Notes: generated by a model not told the origin, from the sequence alone. A DNA stretch of 50,021 bases from SZUA-254 sp964596065 (GCA_964596065.1 CAZQSM010000007.1:1-50021); one strand, 5' to 3'. Counted from the first letter of the stretch, positions 33,533-42,480 are shown. A program made the numbers and translations.

Positions 33533-34393
33533 ATGCGCGCCGCCGCCATACCCGTCATTACGGCCCTCCTCCTCTTCCAGGGGTGCCTGCAGCAGATCGC
33601 CGTCGGTTCCCTCACCGGTATCATGGAGGACGGCTTCGCGGTCCTGAACGAGGAGCCGGACCTCCCGCTCGCGCGGACCAGCATCGAATCGAACCTGAAG
33701 CTCCTCGAGTCGGTGCTCCGCGGCGACCCGGGGAACCGTCGCCTCCTGCTGATGGCCTGCAGGGGGTACGGGAGCTACGCGATGGGGTTCGTCGAGGACG
33801 AGGACCCAGCCCGGGCGCGGGAATTTTACCGGCGCGGCAGGGACTACGGTCTCCGGCTCTTTCCTGAAAACGGCGAACTCGGCGGGGCGCTCAGGAACGA
33901 CCCGTCCGCGCTGCCCGCCGCGCTCCGCCGCGCGGGGGATTCCGACGTCCCGGCGCTCTTCTGGACCGCCGTCGCCTGGGGCGGGTACATCTCGCTCGAC
34001 CTGACCGACCCCGACGCCCTCGCGGCCCTCCCGAAGGTCGAGGCGGTGATGGAGTGGGTCCGGGAACGCGACCCCGGCTATTTCTACGGGGGGGCCGACT
34101 TCTTCCTCGGCACGATCAAGGGGAGCAGGCCGCCGATCCTCGGCGGCAATCCCGGGGCTTCGCGCGCCCACTTCGACCGCGCCCTCGAGCTGGGCGGGGG
34201 CCGGTTCCTCCTCACCTACGTCTATTACGCCCGCTCCTACGCTGTGCAGACGCAGGACAGCGCCCTCTTCGGTAGACTGCTGCGCGCGGTCGACACCGCG
34301 GCCTCCGACATCCTCCCCGAGGCGCGCCTCTCGAACATGATCGCCAAGCGAAAGGCGCAGCTGCTGCGCGAAAAAACCGACCAACTTTTTTGA
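33533..34393 (+). CDS. TatT, TPR lipoprotein of a TRAP transporter (T component)
   Basis: This 286-residue protein begins with a lipoprotein-like signal (ITALLLFQGC, cleavage before C18), though the lipobox is not ideal. The rest is all-helical, with TPR-like units such as DPGNRRLLLMACRGYGSYAM, and matches the TatT family described for Treponema pallidum, which docks on the solute-binding P subunit. It is followed by dctP, dctQ and dctM, the T-P-Q-M order of TPR-associated TRAP (TPAT) transporters. It probably sits on the periplasmic side of a membrane and helps pass ligand to the binding protein. No Shine-Dalgarno is visible. Confidence 0.85.
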   Translation: MRAAAIPVITALLLFQGCLQQIAVGSLTGIMEDGFAVLNEEPDLPLARTSIESNLKLLESVLRGDPGNRRLLLMACRGYGSYAMGFVEDEDPARAREFYRRGRDYGLRLFPENGELGGALRNDPSALPAALRRAGDSDVPALFWTAVAWGGYISLDLTDPDALAALPKVEAVMEWVRERDPGYFYGGADFFLGTIKGSRPPILGGNPGASRAHFDRALELGGGRFLLTYVYYARSYAVQTQDSALFGRLLRAVDTAASDILPEARLSNMIAKRKAQLLREKTDQLF

Positions 34394-34406
34394 TTCCACG
34401 GAGAGA

Positions 34407-35429
34407 ATGAAAACCACCACCGCCGCCGCCAGCTGCCTCGTCGCCCTCTTCCTTTTCGCCGCGGGCCTTCCCGCGCAGGAACACACGATCAAGTTCGCGA
34501 CGCTCGCGCCCGACGGGAGCACGTGGATGAACGTGATGAAGGAGTTTGACGCCGCCGTGAGGAAGGAGAGCGGGGGCCGTCTCGGGTTCCGGATGTACCC
34601 GAGCGGGGTCCAGGGGGACGAAAAGGACGTCCTGCGGAAGGTCAAGCTTGGACAACTCCACGCCGCGGGGATCACCGGGAACGGGCTCACGAGCATCGCC
34701 CCCTCCGCCCGTATCCTCGATTCACCCTTCCTCTTCCGCGACCAGGAGGAGATCGATTTCGCCTACGCGTCGTTCGGTCCCGAGATCGAGGCCTCGATGG
34801 AGGAGGCGGGCTTCGTCAACCTCGGGTGGGCGGAGGTGGGATACGTGTATATCTTCACGAACAACCCGGTCCGGAAGAAAGACGACCTTGCGAAGGCGAA
34901 AATGTGGATGTGGGAGGGCGACCCGATCGCCGAGGCGTCCTTCAGCGCCCTCGGGATCAACCCGATCCCGCTCTCGATCACCGACGTGCTCACGTCGCTG
35001 CAGACCAACCTGATCGACGGGGTCTACACCTCCCCGCTGGCGGCGATCGCGCTGCAATGGTTCACCCGCGTGAAATACATGTTCGACCTCCCGCTCGCGA
35101 ACGCCGCGGGGGCGGTGGTGATCTCGAAGAAGAAGTACCTGGAACTGCCGGAGGACCTCAGGTCGATCCTGTCGCGCAACGGCCGGACCTTCATGCGCAA
35201 GCTCACCGAGCTGAGCCGCGCCGACAACGCTGGCGCGCTGGCGACGCTCGGGAAGAACGGCATCACGCTCACGGAACCACCGACGGAGGCCGACAGACGG
35301 GCCTACGGCGAGATCGGCCGCGCGGCGAGGAGGATGCTGGTCGGGAAACTGTTCAGCCAGGATCTCCTCGACAGGGTCGAGGCGGCGCTCGCGGAACACC
35401 GCCGGAAGGCCGCGGCCGGGGCGAAGTGA
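34407..35429 (+). CDS. dctP: TRAP transporter solute-binding protein (DctP type)
   Basis: This 340-residue periplasmic binding protein has a signal peptide (LVALFLFAAGLPAQ) and a DctP fold, with IKFATLAPDGSTWMNVM at the start, LGQLHAAGITGNGL, and SITDVLTSLQTNLIDGVYTSP in the second lobe. It captures a substrate and delivers it to the DctQM permease. The ligand is not readable; many DctP proteins take organic acids, while TPAT-linked ones have been suggested to bind hydrophobic molecules. GGAGAG precedes the ATG, 13 bases after tatT. Its stop overlaps the GTG of dctQ. Confidence 0.93.
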   Translation: MKTTTAAASCLVALFLFAAGLPAQEHTIKFATLAPDGSTWMNVMKEFDAAVRKESGGRLGFRMYPSGVQGDEKDVLRKVKLGQLHAAGITGNGLTSIAPSARILDSPFLFRDQEEIDFAYASFGPEIEASMEEAGFVNLGWAEVGYVYIFTNNPVRKKDDLAKAKMWMWEGDPIAEASFSALGINPIPLSITDVLTSLQTNLIDGVYTSPLAAIALQWFTRVKYMFDLPLANAAGAVVISKKKYLELPEDLRSILSRNGRTFMRKLTELSRADNAGALATLGKNGITLTEPPTEADRRAYGEIGRAARRMLVGKLFSQDLLDRVEAALAEHRRKAAAGAK

Positions 35430-35968
35430 AGATCCTCGCGCGGCTCAACTCCCTCCTCCTGTCGTTCGAGCGGGGCTTCCTCGTCCTGCTCTTCTCCCTG
35501 ATGATCGTCCTCTCGTTCTCGCAGGTCGTGCTGCGCAACGCATTCTCGCTGGGGCTCGTCTGGGCCGACCCGCTCCTGCGCAACGCGGTCCTCTGGCTCG
35601 GGTTCATCGGCGCCTCGCTGGCGACCCAGGACGACAGGCACATCAAGATCGACCTGGCCGGCCGGTTCCTCAAACCCCGGGCGGCGGCACTCGTCGGCAT
35701 GGTGACCGACCTCTTCACGCTGGCCGTCTGCCTGCTCCTGGCCGACGCCGCGATGACCTTCGTCTCGAACGAGATCGAATTCCGCGACACCCTCGTGACG
35801 ATCGGCGGAATTGAAATCCCCACCTGGTGGTCGCAGGTGATCCTCCCCGCCGGGTTCCTCCTGATCGCGCTCCGCGTCGGTGTGCGCCTCGCCGGCAGGA
35901 TCGTCGGGCTTACGGTTCGCGGCGGGGGCGCGGCGGCGGGCGGGGGTCCGGCGGGGGGAACGGCCTGA
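35426..35968 (+). CDS. dctQ: TRAP transporter small permease subunit (DctQ)
   Basis: This 180-residue protein has four transmembrane segments (about 12-35, 50-65, 85-110, 135-155), as expected of the small TRAP membrane subunit. VLWLGFIGASLATQDDRHIKID is the family hallmark, containing the conserved W-LGFIGA and the basic/acidic pair RHIK-D. The GTG start at 35426 overlaps the dctP stop (GTGA), indicating coupled translation. The C-terminus is a Gly/Ala-rich tail. It pairs with DctM. Confidence 0.92.
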   Translation: MKILARLNSLLLSFERGFLVLLFSLMIVLSFSQVVLRNAFSLGLVWADPLLRNAVLWLGFIGASLATQDDRHIKIDLAGRFLKPRAAALVGMVTDLFTLAVCLLLADAAMTFVSNEIEFRDTLVTIGGIEIPTWWSQVILPAGFLLIALRVGVRLAGRIVGLTVRGGGAAAGGGPAGGTA

Positions 35969-37275
35969 TGGAGGGTATGCTGCTCGGGATCGCGCTGGCG
36001 ATCCTCGCATTCCTCGGATCGCCGATCTTCGCCGTGATCGGCGCGGTCGGCCTGCTGGCGTTCCACTACGCCGGCATCGATTCCTCGGCGGTCATCGTGG
36101 AGCTCTTCAGGATCGCGAGCGCGCCGACGCTCCTGGCCATTCCGCTCTTCACCTTCGCCGGCTACCTGCTCGCCGAGAGCCGGACGCCGAAACGGCTCGT
36201 TGCGCTGTCGCAGACACTGCTCGGCTGGATCCCGGGCGGCGTGGCCGTGGTCTCCCTGGTCTCGTGCGCGGTGTTCACGGCGTTCACCGGGGCCTCCGGG
36301 GTCACCATCATCGCGCTCGGGGGCCTGCTCTACCCCATCCTCCGGGAGCAGCGGTATTCAGAGCGCTTTTCCCTCGGCCTGCTGACGACATCGGGGAGCC
36401 TCGGGCTCCTGTTCCCCCCCAGCCTGCCCCTCATCCTCTACGGGATGGTCGCCTCCAACGCCCGATCGTTCGGCGGCGGGGTCCCCGACGTCTCGATCGA
36501 CAAGCTCTTCATCGCCGGGATCGTCCCGGGGATCCTTCTCGTCGTCCTGCTGTCGGCGTACAGCGTGCGCAAGAACAGGGGGACGGGAACGATCCCCTTC
36601 TCGCTGAAGCAGGCGCTCGCCGCGCTGAGGGCGTCGGCGTGGGAGGTCCCGCTCCCCTTCATCATCCTCGGCGGGATCTACGGCGGGTTCTTCACGGCGA
36701 CCGAGGCGGCCGCGATCACCGTGGTCTACGTCCTGGTCGTGGAGGTATTCGTCTACCGCGACCTGACGCTGACGGGTGACGTCCCGAGGATCATGCGGGA
36801 GAGCGTCGTACTGGTGGGGGCGATCGTGATCATCCTCGGGTGCGCGATGGGACTCACCAACTACCTCATCGACGAGGAGGTCCCGATGAAGCTCTTCGAG
36901 TGGGTGAGGGCGCTGGTCACGTCGAAGGCGGTGTTCCTGGTCACCCTCAACCTCTTCCTGATCGTCGTCGGGATGATGATGGACATCTTCTCCGCCATCA
37001 TCGTCGTGGTGCCGCTGATCATCCCGATCGCGACGGCCTACGGCATCGACCCGGTCCACCTCGGAATCATCTTCCTGACGAATCTCGAGATCGGCTACCT
37101 CACCCCGCCGGTCGGGCTCAATCTCTTCATCTCGAGCTACCGGTTCGAAAAAACGATACCCGAGGTCCTCCGGTCTGTTGTCCCGTTCTTCCTGATCCTG
37201 CTCGTGGCACTCGCCCTGATCACCTACGTTCCGGAACTGAGCACCTTCCTGGTCTCCTGGTTCGGCGTCCGGTAG
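35968..37275 (+). CDS. dctM: TRAP transporter large permease subunit (DctM)
   Basis: This 435-residue inner-membrane protein has about eleven transmembrane helices and forms the sodium-driven transport channel. Markers are GSPIFAVIGAVGLLAF, IPLFTFAGYLLAES, FTAFTGASGVTIIALGG and LEIGYLTPPVGLNLF, all characteristic of DctM. The ATG shares one base with the dctQ stop (TGATG). It ends the T-P-Q-M operon and converges with the GHL10 gene across a small hairpin. Confidence 0.95.
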   Translation: MEGMLLGIALAILAFLGSPIFAVIGAVGLLAFHYAGIDSSAVIVELFRIASAPTLLAIPLFTFAGYLLAESRTPKRLVALSQTLLGWIPGGVAVVSLVSCAVFTAFTGASGVTIIALGGLLYPILREQRYSERFSLGLLTTSGSLGLLFPPSLPLILYGMVASNARSFGGGVPDVSIDKLFIAGIVPGILLVVLLSAYSVRKNRGTGTIPFSLKQALAALRASAWEVPLPFIILGGIYGGFFTATEAAAITVVYVLVVEVFVYRDLTLTGDVPRIMRESVVLVGAIVIILGCAMGLTNYLIDEEVPMKLFEWVRALVTSKAVFLVTLNLFLIVVGMMMDIFSAIIVVVPLIIPIATAYGIDPVHLGIIFLTNLEIGYLTPPVGLNLFISSYRFEKTIPEVLRSVVPFFLILLVALALITYVPELSTFLVSWFGVR

Positions 37276-37288
37276 GCGCTCAGCGCCT
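37274..37288. terminator. Short hairpin between dctM and the convergent GHL10 gene
   Basis: AGGCG (37274-37278) and CGCCT (37284-37288) flank CTCAG; the palindrome holds the dctM TAG (37273-37275) in part and the GHL10 stop (37280-37282). It is short and lacks a T-run, so this is a weak call. Confidence 0.35.
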
Positions 37289-39055
37289 GACGCGGACCTT
37301 CCGTTCGCCCACCGACATCCCGGCGACGACCCTGCAGCGGTAACGCCCGGGCCGGAGCCCGGAGAGGTCGAGCGTGATGACGTGGCCCCCCGCGCGCTTC
37401 TCCCCGTGGAACAGACCCACCGGCGCGCCCCCGGTCTCCGGCCGCACCGAGACATCCACCATCGACCGTCCTTCGAGCATCAGCGGCAGGAAGAGCGCCG
37501 GGGAGCCGGAGGCCTCCAGCGGAACGCCGATCCGGACGCCCCCGCCGGCGGCGATCGTTCCGGTGGCCGCGGGTCCGGGCCGGGAGGCGGTGGGCGGGGC
37601 GGGGAATTCCACGGGGAGACTCTCGTTCCAGGAACGATCGACGCTCGTCACGGCGTACCAGACCTCCCCCATCCCGGGGTCGACGGTGTCCGCGGCGGAC
37701 CTGGCCGACCGGGGGACGACCGCGAGCAGTGTCTCCTCCCGCGGCTCCCCGCGGGCGGCGCCGGTGATCCGGTAGAGCGCGAAATGGCCCCCCGGTTCAT
37801 CGCGGCGGGCGGGGGGTTCCCAGCTGATCCTCCGGATCCCGCCCTCGGCGCTGACGTGGACCGCCGCCGGCGGTTCCGGGGGGACCGAATCCTTCCATCC
37901 CATCACCGGCGGGAGCGCCATCCCGGCGTGCGAGCGCAGCGGCAGCAGCGGCGCGATGTTCGAGTAGCGGAAGAAGGCGTGTCCCTCCGAGCCGGAAGAG
38001 CGGGCGACCGCCACAAGGCGTTCCGACTGTTCGAGCACCTCGTCCTTGTACGAGCCGATCCCCAGGTAGAGCTGGCACCCCTTCGTCTCGTCGCGCCAGA
38101 GGCCCGCCATTTTCCCGAAATCGGGGTCACCGTTCGCCCCTCCCACGGGCCAATAGAGCTGCGGGACGACATAATCCACGAGCCGGAGCTCCGTCCAGTG
38201 ATGGGTGTCCTGATAGACGTCGGAATACGATTCGAGTCCCCGCACCCCCGCCGGGTTGCGGTAAATGCCGATCGGGGCCACCCCGAGCTTGATGAGGGGG
38301 TCGGTCTCCAGGAGAGCGGCGCGGACCCGGCCGAGGAAGCGGGTGATGTTCTTCCGCCTCCATTCATCCCGCGGCAGGCCGGCGCCGTACCGATGGTAAC
38401 TCCGGTCGTCGTCGAATTTCCGCCCGGGATACCGGAGGTAATCGAGATGGAGGCCGTCGAGCGGGTAACGGGTGACGAGCTCCTTCGCCACGCCGAGCAG
38501 GTACCGGTCGACGGCAGGCTCCCCCGGATCGAGCCACCACTGGTCCCCCGAGCGGACGACCCAGTCCGGGTGGGCGGTGATCACGTGCGCGGGCGTCGTC
38601 GCGGGGGGCGGTTCCTTCCCCCCCTTCACGAAGTAGGTGTTGAACCAGGCGTGCACTTCCATCCCCCTGGCGTGCGCGGCGTCGAGGATGAAGGCGAGGG
38701 GATCCCATCCGGGGTCGCCCCCCTGCCTGCCGGTCAGGACCGCCGACCAGGGCTCGACCGACGACCGGTAGACCGCGTCGCCCCTCCCGCGGACCTGGAA
38801 GAAGATGGTATTGAAGCCCGCGGCGCGGAGGCGTTCCACGATGGCCAGGAGCGTCGCCCGCTGGACGGCGGTGTCGCGGGAGGAAGGCCAGTCGAGCCCC
38901 GCGACCGTGGTGATCCAGACCGCGCGGACTTCCCTCGGGGGCACCCCCGCAGGGGAATTCCCGGCCCGGACGGAGGTCGCGGGCGGGCTGACCGCGAGGG
39001 TGATCGCCAGCGCGGCCACGAGGCTGATCGGGAGGGAGGGGCTTGTTCTGGGCAT
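37280..39055 (-). CDS. Secreted GHL10 glycoside hydrolase-like protein
   Basis: This 591-residue exported protein has a signal peptide (LPISLVAALAITLAVSPPATSVRA) and a GHL10 (DUF187/YngK-like) TIM-barrel domain (about 40-390). Markers are VRAVWITTVAGLDWPS, GFNTIFFQVRGRGDAVY, VHAWFNTYF and PLDGLHLDYLRYPG. A fibronectin-III-like domain follows (about 395-480), then a beta-rich end finishing with LSGLRPGRYRCRVVAG. This last part resembles a degenerate sorting or carbohydrate-binding domain. It likely cleaves or binds an extracellular polysaccharide; the substrate is unknown. I chose the ATG at 39055 over a TTG six bases upstream, which would put polar residues before the signal. Confidence 0.88.
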   Translation of the reverse strand: MPRTSPSLPISLVAALAITLAVSPPATSVRAGNSPAGVPPREVRAVWITTVAGLDWPSSRDTAVQRATLLAIVERLRAAGFNTIFFQVRGRGDAVYRSSVEPWSAVLTGRQGGDPGWDPLAFILDAAHARGMEVHAWFNTYFVKGGKEPPPATTPAHVITAHPDWVVRSGDQWWLDPGEPAVDRYLLGVAKELVTRYPLDGLHLDYLRYPGRKFDDDRSYHRYGAGLPRDEWRRKNITRFLGRVRAALLETDPLIKLGVAPIGIYRNPAGVRGLESYSDVYQDTHHWTELRLVDYVVPQLYWPVGGANGDPDFGKMAGLWRDETKGCQLYLGIGSYKDEVLEQSERLVAVARSSGSEGHAFFRYSNIAPLLPLRSHAGMALPPVMGWKDSVPPEPPAAVHVSAEGGIRRISWEPPARRDEPGGHFALYRITGAARGEPREETLLAVVPRSARSAADTVDPGMGEVWYAVTSVDRSWNESLPVEFPAPPTASRPGPAATGTIAAGGGVRIGVPLEASGSPALFLPLMLEGRSMVDVSVRPETGGAPVGLFHGEKRAGGHVITLDLSGLRPGRYRCRVVAGMSVGERKVRVRR

Positions 39056-39067
39056 CGGCAAGGGCTC

Positions 39068-39096
39068 AATATAGAACCGTCACCGGCCAGAATCAA
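39068..39096 (-). promoter_or_regulatory. Promoter of the GHL10 gene
   Basis: On the minus strand TTGATT and TATATT are separated by 17 bases. The -10 ends 12 bases before the ATG at 39055, so the leader would be only a few bases long. Confidence 0.62.
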
Positions 39097-39142
39097 GGAA
39101 TTTCCGCCGGCGGCGCCCGGCGCCGCTTTCGCGCTCCGATGA

Positions 39143-39171
39143 TTGACTTTCAGGGAAATTCGAGTTATATT
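39143..39171 (+). promoter_or_regulatory. Promoter of the secDF operon
   Basis: TTGACT and TATATT are separated by 17 bases. Transcription should start near 39178, so the ATG at 39143 within the -35 is not the start and the GTG at 39242 is used. Confidence 0.72.
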
Positions 39172-39241
39172 TTTCATTCGGCATACGGTTTACCAGCCTA
39201 ATTCATTCAATTTTCCTGATTTTAAACCAGTATCGGATCAC

Positions 39242-41143
39242 GTGAAAAGCAATCGTGGTAAGCTTTTTTTCATCGTCGCCGCGGTGCTGCTCTCCTTCTA
39301 TTTCCTCTACCCGACCTACCAGGACTACCGGATTTCGAGCGAGCTGAAGACGCTCAGCGGTGAAGACAGTCTGAAATACGTCGAGGCCAACGAGGAGGGG
39401 ATCAGGGAAGCGCGCAGCAAACGCATCAAGCTCGGCCTCGACCTGCAGGGCGGGATGAGAGTCGTCCTGGAGGTGAACGTCCGCAAGCTCCTGGAAGACC
39501 TGGCCAAGAACAAGGACGACAACTTCAAGGAGGTGATGGCGGCCGTCGAGGCGGACACCAGGCTCTCCGACGTCCCGATCATCGACGTCTTCCGGGCGAA
39601 ATTCGAGGAGCGGCAACTGCGGCTGAGCCGGTACTACGGCAACATCCGCCAGAGCGACGCCGAAATCCTCGACATGCTCTCCGAGGAGGCCACCAAGGCG
39701 GTCGACCGCGGGATGGAGATCGTCCGGAACAGGGTCGACCAGTACGGCGTGTCGGAACCGTCGATCCAGAAGCAGGGCGGGCGCAGGATCATCGTGGAAC
39801 TCCCCGGCGTGAGCAACGAGGCGGAAGTCGAGCGGCTCCTGCAGGGAACGGCCCTCCTCGAGTTCAAGCTCCTGAAGGAAGCTGACATCGCGCTGAAGGT
39901 GTACGAATCGATCGACCGGGTCCTGGCCGGCAAACCGGGCGAGGATTCCACGGAGCTCGCCGCCGCAGACACCGCGGCCCCCGGAAAAACCGGAGCGGAT
40001 TCGGCCGCCGCCGCCGCGCTCGACACGGGCCTCACCCCGCTCCCCGAGGACAACCTCAAGGCCGAGGAACAGGCGAAAAAGGACCATCCATTCTTCTACC
40101 TCGCCAGGCCCAACCAGCAGGAGGGCCAGGCGTGGAACGGCGAACTCTACACGGCCGAGACCGACAAGCCGAAGGTCAACCGGATCCTGGCCCGCCCCGA
40201 CATCCAGAAGTACATCCCCGCCGACATGTCGTTCGCCTGGTCGGCGAAACCGGCGTTCATCGCCGAGGGAAAGAATTATTTTTCGCTCTACGCGCTGAAA
40301 AACCCCGCCGAACTCACCGGCGGCGTCATCACCAACGCCCAGGTCAACATCGACCCGCAGACGGCGCAGCCGCTCGTCACGATGGAGATGAACGACGAGG
40401 GCGCGCGGGACTGGGCGCGGATCACCGGCGCGAACATCCGGAAGCAGATCGCGATCCTGATGGACAACGCGGTCTTCTCGGCCCCCGTCGTGAATTCAAA
40501 GATCACGGGGGGAAACTCGCAGATCGAGGGGATGGGGAACCTCGAGGAGGCCAAGCTGCTCGAGATCGTCCTGAAGGCGGGCGCGTTGCCCGCGCCGGTC
40601 GCGATCATCCAGCAGTCGTCCGTCGGACCCTCCCTCGGGCAGGACTCGATCCGGCAGGGCATCAACGCCTCCGCGCTGGCGTTCATGCTGACGATCGCGT
40701 TCATGATCGTTTACTATAAGACGGGGGGCACGCTGGCGGACATCGCCCTCCTGCTCAACCTCCTCTTCACGCTGGCGGTGCTCGCGGGATTCAAGGGAAC
40801 GCTGACGCTCCCCGGCATCGGCGGGATCATCCTGACGATGGCGGTCGCCGTCGACGCCAACGTCCTCATCTTCGAGCGCATCCGGGAGGAGGCCACCACC
40901 GGGAAGACCCTCGCCGCGGCGATCGACACGGGGTACAAAAAGGCGTTCACGGCGATCTTCGACGCCAACCTGACGACGTTCATCACGGGGCTCATCCTCT
41001 ACCAGTTCGGCAGCGGGCCGGTCCAGGGTTTCGCGCTCACGCTGATGATCGGCGTCGTGGCCTCGATGTTCAGCGCCATCATCATCACCCGCGTCATCTC
41101 GGACGTTCTGACGTCCCGCGGCACGACCATCAGTTACGGATAA
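39242..41143 (+). CDS. secD: SecD, protein translocase subunit
   Basis: This 633-residue inner-membrane protein uses the proton gradient, together with SecF, to help pull proteins through SecYEG. It has one N-terminal transmembrane helix (KLFFIVAAVLLSFYFLYP), the periplasmic domain beginning GLDLQGGMRVVLEVNV, and five C-terminal helices with the conserved AVAVDANVLIFERIREE. An Ala/Asp-rich insert (about 230-290) lies in the periplasmic part. The GTG start follows from the promoter position; upstream sequence in the same frame is the untranslated leader. SecF begins 10 bases after its stop. Confidence 0.95.
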   Translation: MKSNRGKLFFIVAAVLLSFYFLYPTYQDYRISSELKTLSGEDSLKYVEANEEGIREARSKRIKLGLDLQGGMRVVLEVNVRKLLEDLAKNKDDNFKEVMAAVEADTRLSDVPIIDVFRAKFEERQLRLSRYYGNIRQSDAEILDMLSEEATKAVDRGMEIVRNRVDQYGVSEPSIQKQGGRRIIVELPGVSNEAEVERLLQGTALLEFKLLKEADIALKVYESIDRVLAGKPGEDSTELAAADTAAPGKTGADSAAAAALDTGLTPLPEDNLKAEEQAKKDHPFFYLARPNQQEGQAWNGELYTAETDKPKVNRILARPDIQKYIPADMSFAWSAKPAFIAEGKNYFSLYALKNPAELTGGVITNAQVNIDPQTAQPLVTMEMNDEGARDWARITGANIRKQIAILMDNAVFSAPVVNSKITGGNSQIEGMGNLEEAKLLEIVLKAGALPAPVAIIQQSSVGPSLGQDSIRQGINASALAFMLTIAFMIVYYKTGGTLADIALLLNLLFTLAVLAGFKGTLTLPGIGGIILTMAVAVDANVLIFERIREEATTGKTLAAAIDTGYKKAFTAIFDANLTTFITGLILYQFGSGPVQGFALTLMIGVVASMFSAIIITRVISDVLTSRGTTISYG

Positions 41144-41153
41144 GGGCATCCTC

Positions 41154-42122
41154 ATGCGAATATTTCACGAGACCAACATCGATTTCATGGGGAGGCGGAA
41201 GGGGATGTACCTGCTCTCCGCCGCCCTCATCGTCGTCGGGCTCATTTCCCTCCTGACCAAGGGCGTCCATTACGGACTCGATTTCACGGGGGGCACGGAA
41301 ATCCTGGTGGAGTTTTCCGACCGTCCCGATGTCGGCGCCATCAGGGAGATGATGAACCGCGGCGGGTTCAAGGGGACGGAGATCAAGACGTTCGGCGTCG
41401 AAAACCGGATCCTGATCCGCACGCAGGACCAGTCCGAAGGGACCGTCGTGGACGACCGGATCAGGGACGGCCTGAAGACCTCCTTCGGCAACCTCAACCC
41501 GGTGATCCTCGAAAAGCAGAAGATCACCCCCAAGATCGGGGCTGAACTTCGGGAAGACGCCGTCTACGCCATCCTGTTTTCGCTGATCGCCATCGGGATC
41601 TACATCTGGTTCCGGTTCAAGTTCATCTACGGCATCGGGGCGATCGCCGCGCTCTTCCACGACGTCCTCGTCACCCTCGGGGTCATCTCGCTCCTCGACG
41701 GGCTGACGCCGATGACCAATTTCGAGATCGACCAGAACATGATCGCGGCGTTCCTCACGCTCGTCGGTCTGTCGGTCAACGACACCGTCGTCATCTTCGA
41801 CCGGCTCCGGGAGAACCAGAAACGGTACCGGACGATGGCCCTCGGCGAACTGATCAACAAGAGCCTGAACGAGACGCTCTCCCGCACCATCATCACGTCC
41901 GGCACCATCTTCCTGGTGACCATCATCCTGTTCCTCCTCGGGGGAGAGGTCAACCGCGGCTTCGGCTTCGCCCTGACGATCGGCATCATCACCGGGACGT
42001 ATTCGTCGATCTACGTGGCGAGCGCGGTCGTGCTCGATTACACGATCCGGAAACTCCCGGCACCGAAAGAGACCCCGAACAGCCAGAAACTCCGCCATGA
42101 ACCTGTCAAGCAAGGAACTTAA
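41154..42122 (+). CDS. secF: SecF, protein translocase subunit
   Basis: This 322-residue partner of SecD has six transmembrane helices and a small periplasmic domain. The conserved GLDFTGGTEILVEF, IAAFLTLVGLSVNDTVVIFDRLREN and NETLSRTIITSGT motifs are present. AGGG lies upstream of the ATG. Its last 26 bases overlap the start of the STAS gene in another frame, an unusual overlap for such a conserved gene. Confidence 0.95.
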   Translation: MRIFHETNIDFMGRRKGMYLLSAALIVVGLISLLTKGVHYGLDFTGGTEILVEFSDRPDVGAIREMMNRGGFKGTEIKTFGVENRILIRTQDQSEGTVVDDRIRDGLKTSFGNLNPVILEKQKITPKIGAELREDAVYAILFSLIAIGIYIWFRFKFIYGIGAIAALFHDVLVTLGVISLLDGLTPMTNFEIDQNMIAAFLTLVGLSVNDTVVIFDRLRENQKRYRTMALGELINKSLNETLSRTIITSGTIFLVTIILFLLGGEVNRGFGFALTIGIITGTYSSIYVASAVVLDYTIRKLPAPKETPNSQKLRHEPVKQGT

Positions 42123-42438
42123 CGGCATCACGATCGTGGAACTCGAGGGCAGCGTCCTCGGGGGACCCGACGCGACGGCGCTGAACGACCTCCTCCACAC
42201 GCTGGCGGAGAAGCGGAAGAAAAAGGTCATCCTCGACCTCGGGAACGTCCACACGATGAATTCCAGCGGCCTGAGCATGCTGATCGCGGCACTCACCACG
42301 CTCAAGAACTCCGGGGGGACGCTCCGCGTGGCGGGCGCCTCCGAAAAAATCGAGAACCTGTTCGTCATCACCAAACTGTCGACCGTCTTCGAGATGTACC
42401 CCACGGTGAAGAAGGCCGCGGCGAGCTTTTCAACTTGA
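42097..42438 (+). CDS. STAS-domain anti-sigma factor antagonist-like protein
   Basis: This 113-residue single STAS domain resembles SpoIIAA/RsbV. It shows GITIVELEGSVLGG at the start and NVHTMNSSGLSMLI, in which S57 occupies the position of the regulatory phosphoserine. Such proteins bind an anti-sigma kinase and release a sigma factor when unphosphorylated. No cognate kinase of the RsbW type is in the window, so the partner is elsewhere. Its ATG lies inside secF (overlap 26 bases), so it is likely cotranslated with the translocase; the link may couple envelope status to regulation, which is inference. Confidence 0.88.
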   Translation: MNLSSKELNGITIVELEGSVLGGPDATALNDLLHTLAEKRKKKVILDLGNVHTMNSSGLSMLIAALTTLKNSGGTLRVAGASEKIENLFVITKLSTVFEMYPTVKKAAASFST

Positions 42439-42480
42439 CGTCAACCTGACACACCGCACGCGGCTCCGCCGCCCCGCCCT

